Source: Poseidonibacter lekithochrous
Lineage (GTDB): Bacteria; Campylobacterota; Campylobacteria; Campylobacterales; Arcobacteraceae
Direction of reading: 5' to 3'
Assembly (NCBI RefSeq): GCF_013283835.1
Contig: NZ_CP054052.1
Span: 124,001 to 188,000, forward strand
DNA: 64,000 nt
The notes under the pieces are model-generated. The model worked only from the letters and a program-made list of their open reading frames with translations. It did not search any database and was not told where the DNA came from. Of this stretch, positions 19,203 through 29,359 are shown piece by piece. The first letter of the stretch is position 1. Each line of letters opens with the position of its first letter. The translations under genes were made by a program, and so were the position numbers.

Positions 19203-20214
19203 TATAATGCTTTAAAATATCTACAGTTTTAGAAGCATATCCCCATTCATTGTCATACCATACAAGAAGTTTAATCATATTGCCATTTTTTACATCTGTA
19301 TATCTATGATCAATTATAGTTGTTTTATTCTCTTGTTTAAAATCACTTGATACTAAAGGGTCGTAGTTATTTAAAACCACGGGGAACTTTTGAGTTTTTT
19401 CACACTCTTCAAAAAGATTGATTATCTCTTCTTTAGAAGATTTTTCTTTTGTAAATAAAGTCACATTAATAGCTCCTACTGTATCTGTTGGAACTCTTAG
19501 AGAATTAGATGAAATCAAATCATGGTTAAATTTATCTAATACGTATGAACAAGCATCAATAGTTGTTGTTTTACTTGGAATAATATTTTGAGTTGAAGAC
19601 CTACCAAACTCAAAGTTATAGTCTACATTTCTAGTAGCACTTCCTATAAAACTTCCATCAAGTACTCTTTGGTGATTAAGTAAAGGATGAATAGTTACTA
19701 TATCTCCACATATAATCTCTTTTGTTTCATCTATTAGTTTAAGCGCTGGTAATAGTGCTGTTGCATTACATGAGCTTGTTGATATAACTTTATGAGTATT
19801 GATATCTAGGTTATCTTCATTTGCTCCAAGGACTATATTTATATCAGCATTAGCATTTGGGTGAGTTAAGAAAACAGCTTTTACAGGTAATTTTTTCATA
19901 GCTTTTAAATCATCTTTTACTCCACTAGCATCAATAATAATATCTATATTTTCAAGATTAATATCATGTAGTGTTTTATGGTTTGATATTTTGATTTTAG
20001 CTTTTGAGTTTTGTATAAAGTTATCATCAATTACTTTGAATTTATCAGACATATTTCCATATGTAGAATCATAGTTGATTGAGTAGACAATATTGTCAAT
20101 ATATGGATTGATTTCATTAATGGCAAGTATTTCAAAATCATCATTTTGCAATAACTGTTTTAAAATAGCTTTACCAATACGTCCAACACCATTTAATAGG
20201 ATTTTTGTTTTCAT
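19183..20214 (-). CDS. Divergent glyceraldehyde-3-phosphate dehydrogenase-family protein
   Basis: The 343-residue product has the GAPDH layout. The NAD fold starts ILLNGVGRIGKAIL, there is an active-site cysteine segment, VTIHPLLNHQRVLDGSF carries the catalytic histidine, GRSSTQNIIPS follows, and the C-terminus has VWYDNEWGYASKTVDIL. The cysteine segment reads STSSCNATALLPALK rather than the usual SNASCTTNCLAP, so the catalytic cysteine is kept but its surroundings are changed. It may be a second, specialised paralogue with altered substrate or cofactor use. A TTG three codons upstream is in frame, but the ATG at 20214 has the better-placed AGG. It has no glycolytic neighbours. Confidence 0.82.
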   Translation of the reverse strand: MKTKILLNGVGRIGKAILKQLLQNDDFEILAINEINPYIDNIVYSINYDSTYGNMSDKFKVIDDNFIQNSKAKIKISNHKTLHDINLENIDIIIDASGVKDDLKAMKKLPVKAVFLTHPNANADINIVLGANEDNLDINTHKVISTSSCNATALLPALKLIDETKEIICGDIVTIHPLLNHQRVLDGSFIGSATRNVDYNFEFGRSSTQNIIPSKTTTIDACSYVLDKFNHDLISSNSLRVPTDTVGAINVTLFTKEKSSKEEIINLFEECEKTQKFPVVLNNYDPLVSSDFKQENKTTIIDHRYTDVKNGNMIKLLVWYDNEWGYASKTVDILKHYINKSNS

Positions 20215-20277
20215 ATTTTGCAAGGCCTATGGGAATTTTGTGGCTAATTCTACCATAGTTTAAATAAGTGTTAATAA

Positions 20278-20982
20278 TTAGGCTTTTTTCATCTCAATAA
20301 ATAAAAAATGTGAATCATTTATAGCTTGAATATTTAGATTTTCTTCATCCACAATTTCCATTGCATCCCCGTCATTTAAGTCTATGCCATTTATTGCTGA
20401 GGTTCCAGATATTTGTACAAAGTACACTTGTCTATCCTTTTGTATCTTATAATCTAAACTTTTATTTTCCTCTAATAAACTAACATAAAAGTTCACATCC
20501 TGATGGATTTTAATTTGAGCATTTCCTTCTTGTGAAGAGACAATGTTTAGAAGTTTATTCTCTTTTTGCTCTCTTGTGTATCTGTGTGAACCATAAAGTC
20601 TCTCAAGTCCTCTCTTAGGAGGAACAATCCAAATTTGTAATAGTTTTAAATCTTCAGTTGAGCTTGCATTATATTCACTATGATAGATTCCATCACCTGC
20701 GCTTAAGTACTGAACTTCTCCACTTTTTAAAATCTCTTCATTTCCCATAGAGTCTTTGTGTTTTATCTCACCTTGAGTAATATATGAAATGATTTCCATA
20801 TTCTCATGTGGGTGTGTGCCAAAGCCACCATTTGCGTGAATAATATCATCATTTAGAACTCTTAAAACTCCAAAATTAATATTAGCTGGGTTTCTATATT
20901 CTGCAAAAGAGAAATGAAAACGACTCTCTAACCAGCCAAGATTTGATGTTCCCATATTTTCTTTATTTAGTTTTTTTAACAT
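20278..20982 (-). CDS. Pirin family protein (YhhW-like quercetinase type)
   Basis: This 234-residue bicupin has the pirin metal motif GTHPHENMEIISYI near residues 56-69 and GDGIYHSEYN near 96-105, which supply the His-His-His-Glu metal ligands. IWIVPPKRGLE is another family hallmark. Bacterial pirins such as YhhW oxidise quercetin in vitro or act as regulatory partners; the real role here is not known. AAGGAGG gives it a strong ribosome site. It is last in the minus-strand stress cluster downstream of the MarR gene, though an 80-bp gap with a palindrome may contain its own promoter. Confidence 0.9.
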   Translation of the reverse strand: MLKKLNKENMGTSNLGWLESRFHFSFAEYRNPANINFGVLRVLNDDIIHANGGFGTHPHENMEIISYITQGEIKHKDSMGNEEILKSGEVQYLSAGDGIYHSEYNASSTEDLKLLQIWIVPPKRGLERLYGSHRYTREQKENKLLNIVSSQEGNAQIKIHQDVNFYVSLLEENKSLDYKIQKDRQVYFVQISGTSAINGIDLNDGDAMEIVDEENLNIQAINDSHFLFIEMKKA

Positions 20983-21002
20983 TGTTTATTTCCTCCTTCA
21001 AT

Positions 21003-21017
21003 TATGCCCTTGGCATA
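21003..21017. promoter_or_regulatory. Palindrome upstream of the pirin gene, possible operator
   Basis: TATGCC-CTT-GGCATA is a perfect 6-3-6 inverted repeat within an AT-rich stretch 21 bp upstream of the pirin ATG. It differs from the MarR-type palindromes of the same cluster. Regulatory use is inferred only. Confidence 0.35.
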
Positions 21018-21062
21018 TAATTTTTGGTTCCAAACCTAATAAAGTGAAACTATTCACTTCAT

Positions 21063-21836
21063 TTATACGGTTTTCATATCAAAAGCAAAACATTCCATAG
21101 ATAAATTTGTATATGTTATTTCATGGTTGAATGATTTTGCTTTTTTATTTATAGCACTTCCATAGATAATATATAGAGGTAAAAAGTGCTCAGGACTAGG
21201 GTGATTTTGATAAAAAGTATTTAAGTTTTTTATTTCAAGTAACTTTTGTTTATTTCCACTTTTCATAGCTTCTACTACAAAGTCATTAAAATCCTTGGCA
21301 TACTTTTTCACCTCTCCTAAAACACTCATATCTGATAAATTATGTGTTAATCCTCCACTACCTATAATTAATGCGTCTTTTTTAAAAACCTGTAGTTTTT
21401 CACCTAAATTAATCAATTGTTCAATTGAATAATTTAGAGGAATTGATAGTTGTATTACAGGAATATGAAGTTCTTCATACATCATTGCTAATGTACTCCA
21501 AACTCCATGATCATATGTATTTCTAGTTGTATCAACTTCTATGTTAATATCTTGTTTTTCTAACTCTTTTATTATCTCTAAGGAGATGTTCTTCTGGCTA
21601 TTTATTTCATAATTGTAATTATATAATTCATCTTCAAAGCCATAAAAATCATACATTAAACCTTTTGTTTCATAATTTATAATTTTTAAATCTTTTGTAG
21701 TCCAATGGGCTGAAACTACAATAATATATTTTGGTTTTTCTAATGTATTTGCAAATGTTTTTATATTTTTTTTTGTAAATGAATTCCCTAAAATCATATT
21801 AGGTGCTCCATGTGAAATAAATAGACTTGGGTTCAT
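21063..21836 (-). CDS. DODA-type extradiol dioxygenase family protein (YgiD-like)
   Basis: The 257-residue product fits class III extradiol (LigB/DODA) dioxygenases, which use a non-haem metal to open catechol-type rings. It begins with FISHGAPNMIL, where the histidine is a metal ligand, then VVSAHWTTKD, YDFYGFEDELY and SGGLTHNLSD, all typical of the 4,5-DOPA dioxygenase-like group. It lies 9 bp after the FMN reductase gene, hence the same transcript. In a MarR-controlled cluster with a quinone-type reductase it could help dispose of aromatic or catechol compounds; substrate unknown. Confidence 0.88.
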   Translation of the reverse strand: MNPSLFISHGAPNMILGNSFTKKNIKTFANTLEKPKYIIVVSAHWTTKDLKIINYETKGLMYDFYGFEDELYNYNYEINSQKNISLEIIKELEKQDINIEVDTTRNTYDHGVWSTLAMMYEELHIPVIQLSIPLNYSIEQLINLGEKLQVFKKDALIIGSGGLTHNLSDMSVLGEVKKYAKDFNDFVVEAMKSGNKQKLLEIKNLNTFYQNHPSPEHFLPLYIIYGSAINKKAKSFNHEITYTNLSMECFAFDMKTV

Positions 21837-21845
21837 CTTTTATCC

Positions 21846-22346
21846 TTATTTTGCCACTTGTACAAATTGTTCTAAAATTCTTTTAGAACTTTCAACTCTT
21901 AAAGGGCTTTGATATGTTGTGATAATTTCTCTTGGCATTACAAGTGAACCTAATTTTGAAAACTGACTTCTCATTGCATTACTTACATCACTTCCCCCAC
22001 CACCTGAGTGTGTTGCTAACTGGATTGGTTTTAATGTAAATACTTCTCTAAAATCATCTCCAACTCTTGAAATCCAAGCTACTGTATTTACAAGTACTGG
22101 AGGTAGTGAGAAGTTGTATTCAGGAGACACAAATACATATGCTGAAGCATTTTTCATATCTTCTATTAAAGTTCCTATTTTCTTTGGAATGCCATCATGT
22201 TCTTCTTTAAAAGAGTCATACATAGGAAGGTCTAAATCAACTAAATTAATTATTTGACTCTCTTTTCCTAACTCTTTTAATTGACCTTGAAGAGTGTTTG
22301 CTAACTTCATATTTTCATTTAAACTTGCTACAAATATTAAATACAT
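21846..22346 (-). CDS. NADPH-dependent FMN reductase family protein
   Basis: This 166-residue flavodoxin-like protein has the SPEYNFSLPPVLVNTVAWISR segment typical of NADPH-dependent FMN/quinone reductases (ChrR/YieF group), and THSGGGGSDVSNAMRSQF for flavin binding. The N-terminus is unusual: ASLNENMKLANTL takes the place of the common GSxRxxS phosphate-binding loop but keeps its position. It would reduce flavins or quinones with NADPH. It follows the YceI gene by 32 bp, preceded by AGGAG, and leads directly into the dioxygenase gene. Confidence 0.88.
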   Translation of the reverse strand: MYLIFVASLNENMKLANTLQGQLKELGKESQIINLVDLDLPMYDSFKEEHDGIPKKIGTLIEDMKNASAYVFVSPEYNFSLPPVLVNTVAWISRVGDDFREVFTLKPIQLATHSGGGGSDVSNAMRSQFSKLGSLVMPREIITTYQSPLRVESSKRILEQFVQVAK

Positions 22347-22378
22347 TTTGAACTCCTTTTATTTCTGAACTTAGCTAA

Positions 22379-22948
22379 TTATTTAGCTAAGATTCCTTCT
22401 ACTGCGATGTTTAATTTTACTTTTTCACCAACAACTACGCCACCAGCTTCTAAGGCTTTATTCCAGTTAAGACCATAATCTTTTCTATTAATTTTACCAT
22501 TTAATTCTAGTCCAACTCTTTTATTTCCCCATGGATCTGTAACTGTTCCATTGTTTTCAAAATCTAATTCAATATTTTTTGAAATACCTTTTATTGTAAG
22601 TACTCCATAAGCTTTATCATCATCAATTTTATCAAGTTTGAATGTTAAAGTTGGATATTTTGAAGCATCAAAAAAATCAGCAGATTTTAAATGACCGTCT
22701 CTTTTTTCATTATCAGTATCAATTGAATTAACTTCTACTTTTCCTTCTAAGGCTTTTAACGTATTTGTCTTTTCATCGTAGTTGATTTTTCCAGTAAAAG
22801 TATTGAACTTCCCTGCAACATTTGAAATCATTAAATGTTTTACTTTAAATCCTACATTTGAATGGCTTGCATCCACATTGTATGTTCCTGCGTATAAAGC
22901 ACCTGCACTTAAAATTGAAGCTAATCCTAATTTTACTAATTTTGTCAT
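22379..22948 (-). CDS. YceI family periplasmic lipid-binding protein
   Basis: This 189-residue protein has a cleavable signal peptide (LGLASILSAGALYAG) and then the YceI lipocalin-like fold: YNVDASHSNVGFKVKHLMIS, KFNTFTGKINYDE, KRDGHLKSADFFDASKYPTL and GNKRVGLELNGKINRKDYG. YceI proteins bind isoprenoid lipids or quinone-like molecules in the periplasm and are often induced by stress. It is the first gene of the four-gene cluster, with a near-perfect MarR-type operator about 20 bp upstream of its ATG, so it is likely repressed by the adjacent MarR protein. Confidence 0.95.
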   Translation of the reverse strand: MTKLVKLGLASILSAGALYAGTYNVDASHSNVGFKVKHLMISNVAGKFNTFTGKINYDEKTNTLKALEGKVEVNSIDTDNEKRDGHLKSADFFDASKYPTLTFKLDKIDDDKAYGVLTIKGISKNIELDFENNGTVTDPWGNKRVGLELNGKINRKDYGLNWNKALEAGGVVVGEKVKLNIAVEGILAK

Positions 22949-22967
22949 TTCTTATCCTTTTTATATG

Positions 22968-22985
22968 TAGTACTAGTTAGTACTA
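22968..22985. promoter_or_regulatory. MarR-type operator upstream of the YceI cluster
   Basis: TAGTACTAGTTAGTACTA consists of two 8-bp self-complementary halves around GT. It sits 19 bp upstream of the YceI ATG. A 17/18 match occurs at 23521-23538 ahead of the marR gene, which supports a shared operator. Confidence 0.7.
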
Positions 22986-23001
22986 TTTGTTTAAAATTTT
23001 T

Positions 23002-23454
23002 TTAATTGGCCTTATAAACCTTATTTAGAAGGGCATATAAAGTATCTAATTCTTCGTCACTTAAAACTTCAAGTGAGTTATGTAAATTTTTTGCATGATT
23101 TGGGAATACTTTTTCAATTACCTCTTCACCCTTACTTGTAAGAGTAAGTATAGAAGCTCTTTTATCTTCTGGGTCTGCAATAGTTGTAATCCATCCATCT
23201 CTTTTTAGATTTTTTACTACTACTGTTATATTTCCAGGAGTACTCATTGTAAGTTTTGTAATTGAACCAATATTTAAATCACCTCTGTGATAAAGCACTT
23301 CAAGTACTTTAAACTGATTAAATGTTAAGTCAAAGTCGTTTAAATAGTTAACCATGTTGTTATGAAATTTTAATCTAATTCTTTCTAATCTAACGATTGT
23401 TTTCATAGATTTATCTGTTCTTTTTCCATAAGTTTTAAGTGATTTTGTATTCAT
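23002..23454 (-). CDS. MarR family transcriptional regulator
   Basis: The 150-residue protein is a winged-helix MarR regulator. LTFNQFKVLEVLYHRGDLN starts the DNA-binding region, IGSITKLTMSTPGNITVVVKNL is the recognition helix, and DGWITTIADPEDKRASILTLT is the beta wing with the family's D-(P)-D-K-R motif. It should bind the TACTA-type palindromes that flank it, repressing itself and the downstream YceI-reductase-dioxygenase genes until a small molecule releases it. Ribosome site AAGGAG. Inducer unknown. Confidence 0.94.
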   Translation of the reverse strand: MNTKSLKTYGKRTDKSMKTIVRLERIRLKFHNNMVNYLNDFDLTFNQFKVLEVLYHRGDLNIGSITKLTMSTPGNITVVVKNLKRDGWITTIADPEDKRASILTLTSKGEEVIEKVFPNHAKNLHNSLEVLSDEELDTLYALLNKVYKAN

Positions 23455-23481
23455 GTCTCTAACTCCTTGTTGAAATTATAC

Positions 23482-23493
23482 TACTAATTAGTA
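23482..23493. promoter_or_regulatory. Perfect palindrome upstream of marR, proximal operator
   Basis: TACTAATTAGTA is a perfect 12-bp inverted repeat 28 bp before the marR start, related to the larger TAGTACTA-type operators nearby. Confidence 0.6.
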
Positions 23494-23520
23494 ATAAATG
23501 TCAATAGCTTTAATGTAAAA

Positions 23521-23538
23521 TACTACTAGTTAGTACTA
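23521..23538. promoter_or_regulatory. MarR-type operator upstream of marR, distal
   Basis: TACTACTAGTTAGTACTA differs at one position from the operator before the YceI gene. It implies autoregulation of marR. Confidence 0.65.
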
Positions 23539-23546
23539 AAAAACCT

Positions 23547-23568
23547 AAAAAAAGGCCAAAGAATGGCC
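23547..23568 (-). terminator. Rho-independent terminator of the LysE gene
   Basis: On the minus strand GGCCA-TTCTT-TGGCC is followed by seven T. It lies 20 bp after the lysE-family stop codon and separates it from the marR promoter. Confidence 0.85.
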
Positions 23569-23587
23569 CTTAGCTAAATTTAGAAAT

Positions 23588-24211
23588 TTATGATCTTTTT
23601 GCAGTTGACATAAAAACAGCTGCCAAAATAAGAAACATACCTGTAATTCTATTTTGAATTTTCATTGCTTTTACATCTTTTATTAGGAACTTAAGTTTAG
23701 ATGCCATTGATGAATATCCTGTCATTACAAAAATATCAACAACACATAAAGTAAGACCAATTATTGCAAATTGAAGCCATAAAGATTCGCTTGGATTTAA
23801 AAACTGAGGAATAAAAGCCACAAGAAAAACGGTTGCTTTAGGATTAGTTAGATTAATAAATGTAGCTGTTAAAAAAGCTTTTTTTGCATCATAAGATTTT
23901 ATTTGTTCACTCTGTTCAACTAACTCAACTTTTTCAAATATTTTGCTAAGACCTAGGTATACTAAATATGCTACTCCTACCCATTTTACTATATTAAAAA
24001 CAAGTACAGATTTTGCAATTATTGCTCCAAGACCAATAACTACAATAAAAGTTTGAGCAAGCAGTCCAGCTTGTAATCCAAAAATTGCAGAATATGATTT
24101 TTTAAGTCCATATTTAATGCCATAATTCATTGATACTACTGCACCTGCACCCGGCGAAACCGAGATTGCAATTGAGGCTAGTAAAAGTGTTAGCCATACT
24201 TCAAAATCCAT
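23588..24211 (-). CDS. LysE/RhtB family amino-acid exporter
   Basis: This 207-residue membrane protein has about six hydrophobic helices. SISVSPGAGAVVSMNYGIKYG near the N-terminus matches the conserved PGP motif region of LysE/RhtB exporters, and TFINLTNPKATVFLVAFIPQF is the second hallmark. Such proteins export amino acids or homoserine lactones; the substrate cannot be told from sequence. It is transcribed alone, divergent from the aminotransferase operon, and ends in a clear terminator. Confidence 0.92.
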   Translation of the reverse strand: MDFEVWLTLLLASIAISVSPGAGAVVSMNYGIKYGLKKSYSAIFGLQAGLLAQTFIVVIGLGAIIAKSVLVFNIVKWVGVAYLVYLGLSKIFEKVELVEQSEQIKSYDAKKAFLTATFINLTNPKATVFLVAFIPQFLNPSESLWLQFAIIGLTLCVVDIFVMTGYSSMASKLKFLIKDVKAMKIQNRITGMFLILAAVFMSTAKRS

Positions 24212-24341
24212 TATTAAATCCTTCTACATAAGTGTTAATAGCTTATATAAAAACAAGTAAAATATAACTTAACCTCTTCGTAATAAACAATTAGCTAAAA
24301 TATCACGATTTGCTATAAAGAAAGAAAAACAAGGAAATAAA

Positions 24342-25448
24342 ATGCTATTAACTCCGGGACCAACACCAGTACCAGAATTTGTTAGAAAGGCTATGGCTGA
24401 TATTACTATTCACCATAGAACTCCTGAGTTTGAAGCTATATTTAAAGAAACTAGAGAATTATTATTAGAACTGTTTGATATGCCAGAAGCAGTTATGTTA
24501 GCTTCAAGTGGAACAGGTGCTATGGAAGCTTGTGTTACAAACTTAACACACAAGAAAGCACTTACTGTTAATTCAGGAAAGTTTGGTGAGAGATTTGGAA
24601 AAATCTGTGCCGCTTTTGATATTGACTACACTGAAATCAAAAACGAATGGAATACTCCAGTTGATGTAAACGCTGTTATTGAAACAATCAAAAATGATAG
24701 CGATATTGATGCTGTATTTATTCAAATTTGTGAAAGTGCTGGAGGGTTAAGACATCCAGTAGAAGAAATTGCAAAAGCAGTTAAAGAAATTAATAAAGAC
24801 ATTATGATTGTAGCTGATGGAATCACTGCAATTGGTGTTGAAAAAGTTGATACTACTAATCTTGATGCAGTAATCACTGGAAGTCAAAAAGCACTAATGC
24901 TTCCTCCTGGTTTATCAATGATTGGATTATCTAACGCAGCTGTTGAAAAAATCAATGCTCAACCAAAAGGTTATTACTTAAACCTGAGCGCTGAAATTAA
25001 AAAGCAGGGACAAAACACAACTGCTTATACAGCTGCAACAACTTTAATTATTGGATTAGGAGCAATTCTTTCTAAAATTAAAGAAGGTGGATTTGAAAAT
25101 TTATATGCAAAAACTGCATTAAGAGCAAAATCTACTAGAGAAGCATTAATTGCAATTGGATGTGAGGTTTACCCACAAACGCCAGCAAATGCAATGACAA
25201 CAATCTTTACTGAAAATGCACCAGCAATCAGAAAGATTTTAAAAACAAAATACAATGTTAATATCGCAGGTGGACAAGACCATATTAAAACTTCAATTTT
25301 CAGAATTAATCACATGGGATTAGTTGAAGATTTCGAAGCAGCATGGGCTGTTAATGCAGTTGAGTTAGCAATGGACGAGTTAGGGTTAAGAGCCTTTGAC
25401 GGAACAGCAAATAAAGTATTTGCTCAATCTATGTTTAAAGGAAACTAA
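24342..25448 (+). CDS. Class V PLP aminotransferase (serine-pyruvate/alanine-glyoxylate type)
   Basis: The 368-residue protein starts LLTPGPTPVPEFV and continues HHRTPEF, the signature of the alanine-glyoxylate/serine-pyruvate aminotransferase family. SSGTGAMEA binds the PLP phosphate, VADGITAIGVEKVD carries the cofactor aspartate, and TGSQKALMLPPGL holds the Schiff-base lysine near residue 182. It transaminates a small amino acid such as serine or alanine; in this phylum orthologues are often mislabelled hydrogenase small subunit. First gene of a tight five-gene operon, 5 bp before hisZ. Confidence 0.9.
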   Translation: MLLTPGPTPVPEFVRKAMADITIHHRTPEFEAIFKETRELLLELFDMPEAVMLASSGTGAMEACVTNLTHKKALTVNSGKFGERFGKICAAFDIDYTEIKNEWNTPVDVNAVIETIKNDSDIDAVFIQICESAGGLRHPVEEIAKAVKEINKDIMIVADGITAIGVEKVDTTNLDAVITGSQKALMLPPGLSMIGLSNAAVEKINAQPKGYYLNLSAEIKKQGQNTTAYTAATTLIIGLGAILSKIKEGGFENLYAKTALRAKSTREALIAIGCEVYPQTPANAMTTIFTENAPAIRKILKTKYNVNIAGGQDHIKTSIFRINHMGLVEDFEAAWAVNAVELAMDELGLRAFDGTANKVFAQSMFKGN

Positions 25449-25453
25449 TTACT

Positions 25454-27554
<2,101 letters not shown>

Positions 27555-27558
27555 AAAG

Positions 27559-28110
27559 ATGAGAATTAAGTTACATCACACACCGTATATTTCTAAGAGA
27601 ATTACGAGAGATTTAGTAAATTGTAGTTTTGTTGAAGTTAGAAAAGAAAAAAGTAGTATAGAAGTTGAAATCGAAAGAATCATCGATGCTGATATTGAAA
27701 AAGAGTTTGATCTTGACGAAAAAGTTGAAACAATTCTAGATGAGCAAGAAGAAGAAATTGAAAATCTTAATGCCGATAGAAGACAACTTTTTTGGATGAC
27801 AAAAAAGAGATTAGCAAATGATTTTGGTGTAATCTTAAATAATGAAGATAGATTCTCAGACATTGCACACCAAATTTTAGACTTTTTATGGGAAGAAGAT
27901 TATATTCACTACACTTGTTCAGATAACCAAGTGAAGAATATCATTTTCTCTTCTATTGATGAGTTTATGAAAGGTTTTGAGCAAGCAGATTCAGCCGTAT
28001 TGACAAAACTTAAAAGTTATAAAAGAAAGTTAATACCTGGAACTGAGGATTATGATTTAGTTTATCATAGATTATATGAAGAGGAATTAATTAAAAGAGG
28101 GTTAATATAA
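27559..28110 (+). CDS. DUF507 family protein
   Basis: The 183-residue protein matches DUF507, which is common in Campylobacterota and Aquificae and has no known function. It begins MRIKLHHTPYISKRI and has a very acidic middle (for example DEQEEEIENLNADRRQLFW), followed by a helical second half, and ends with HRLYEEELIKRGLI. The strict placement between purA and carA with gaps of 4 and 1 bp suggests cotranscription and perhaps a role in nucleotide or growth control, but that is only context. Confidence 0.85.
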   Translation: MRIKLHHTPYISKRITRDLVNCSFVEVRKEKSSIEVEIERIIDADIEKEFDLDEKVETILDEQEEEIENLNADRRQLFWMTKKRLANDFGVILNNEDRFSDIAHQILDFLWEEDYIHYTCSDNQVKNIIFSSIDEFMKGFEQADSAVLTKLKSYKRKLIPGTEDYDLVYHRLYEEELIKRGLI

Positions 28111-28111
28111 T

Positions 28112-29233
28112 ATGCAAAAAGTATGGATATATTTAGAGAATGGAACATTCTTAGAAGCAAAATCTTTTGGTGCAACTGGAACATCAGTTGGAGAGATCGT
28201 ATTTAATACGTCATTAACTGGATACCAAGAGATTATTACTGATCCATCATATGCTGGGCAATTTGTAACTTTTACAATGCCAGAAATTGGTAACGTTGGT
28301 GTAAATGAAGATGATATGGAAAGTAAAACTGCATACTGTAAAGGTGTGTTTGTAAGAACTTATCATCATGAATACTCTAACTATAGAGGACAAAAAGATT
28401 TAGATTCACTATTAAAAGAACATGGTGTTTTAGGAATCACAGAAATCGACACTAGATACTTAACTAAAATGATTAGAGACGAAGGTGCGATGATGATGAT
28501 TGCATCTACTGAAATTTCAGATAAAGATGAATTAGCTAAACAATTAGCAGCATCTCCTAGAATTGAAGATATTAACTACATTGAAGAAGTATCAACAAAA
28601 GAAGCATACATCCATAAATTTGGTGCATGGGATCACGAAAATAAAGCTTATAATAAAGCTGTAATGAGTGATAAAAAAGTTGTTGTTGTTGATTTTGGTG
28701 TTAAAAGAAATATCTTAAATGAATTAGTTGAATCTGGTTTAGAAGTAGAAGTTATTCCTTCATCATTTAATGCTGAAGAATTAATTGCTAGATTTGAAGC
28801 TAAAGAAATTGGTGGAATCTTCTTATCAAATGGACCTGGTGATCCATTAACATTAACAGAAGAGAAAAAACAAGTTCAAAAATTAATTGAAGCAAACATT
28901 CCAATGTTCGCAATTTGTTTAGGACATCAAATGTTATCAATTGCTCATGGCTTTGATACATACAAATTAAAATTTGGTCAACATGGTGGTAACCATCCAG
29001 TTGCTAACCCATCAAAAGTAGTTGAAATTACTGCTCAAAACCATAACTATAATGTTCCAGATAATATTATTGAAATTGCTGAGATTACTCATCAAAACTT
29101 ATTTGATAATACTATTGAGGGTGTTAAATATAAGAATAAAGATATTTTCTCTGTTCAGCATCACCCAGAAGCGTCTCCAGGGCCGCATGAATCTAAATAT
29201 ATTTTCAATGAGTTTGCAAAAATAGTGAAGTAA
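28112..29233 (+). CDS. carA: Carbamoyl-phosphate synthase small subunit CarA
   Basis: The 373-residue subunit supplies ammonia from glutamine to carbamoyl-phosphate synthesis for pyrimidines and arginine. The N-terminal half has GEIVFNTSLTGYQEIITDPS, and the C-terminal class I glutamine amidotransferase domain has LSNGPGDP, the nucleophile segment ICLGHQMLS (Cys near residue 270) and the VQHHPEASPGP histidine segment. carB is not adjacent. It is last in the operon, and its stop codon lies in the loop of a terminator hairpin. Confidence 0.98.
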   Translation: MQKVWIYLENGTFLEAKSFGATGTSVGEIVFNTSLTGYQEIITDPSYAGQFVTFTMPEIGNVGVNEDDMESKTAYCKGVFVRTYHHEYSNYRGQKDLDSLLKEHGVLGITEIDTRYLTKMIRDEGAMMMIASTEISDKDELAKQLAASPRIEDINYIEEVSTKEAYIHKFGAWDHENKAYNKAVMSDKKVVVVDFGVKRNILNELVESGLEVEVIPSSFNAEELIARFEAKEIGGIFLSNGPGDPLTLTEEKKQVQKLIEANIPMFAICLGHQMLSIAHGFDTYKLKFGQHGGNHPVANPSKVVEITAQNHNYNVPDNIIEIAEITHQNLFDNTIEGVKYKNKDIFSVQHHPEASPGPHESKYIFNEFAKIVK

Positions 29234-29245
29234 TTCACTATTTTT
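29218..29245 (+). terminator. Terminator at the carA stop codon
   Basis: AAAAATAGTGAA and TTCACTATTTTT form a perfect 12-bp stem around the loop GTAA. The loop contains the carA TAA, and the right arm ends in five T. Termination therefore competes with the last translating ribosome. Confidence 0.8.
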
Positions 29246-29292
29246 AGGATTTGTTGTTGATAAAATAATATAACTTATTTGATATTATTTAT

Positions 29293-29317
29293 AACTAGTG
29301 GATTATATCCACTAGTT
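29293..29317. repeat. Perfect 11-3-11 inverted repeat
   Basis: AACTAGTGGAT and ATCCACTAGTT flank TAT. No T-run follows on either strand, so a simple terminator is not favoured. It sits between the end of carA and the end of the convergent small secreted-protein gene. Confidence 0.65.
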
Positions 29318-29359
29318 GATTTGTAGGTTTGATTCTTTAAGGAGAGTTAAATTGTTTTC

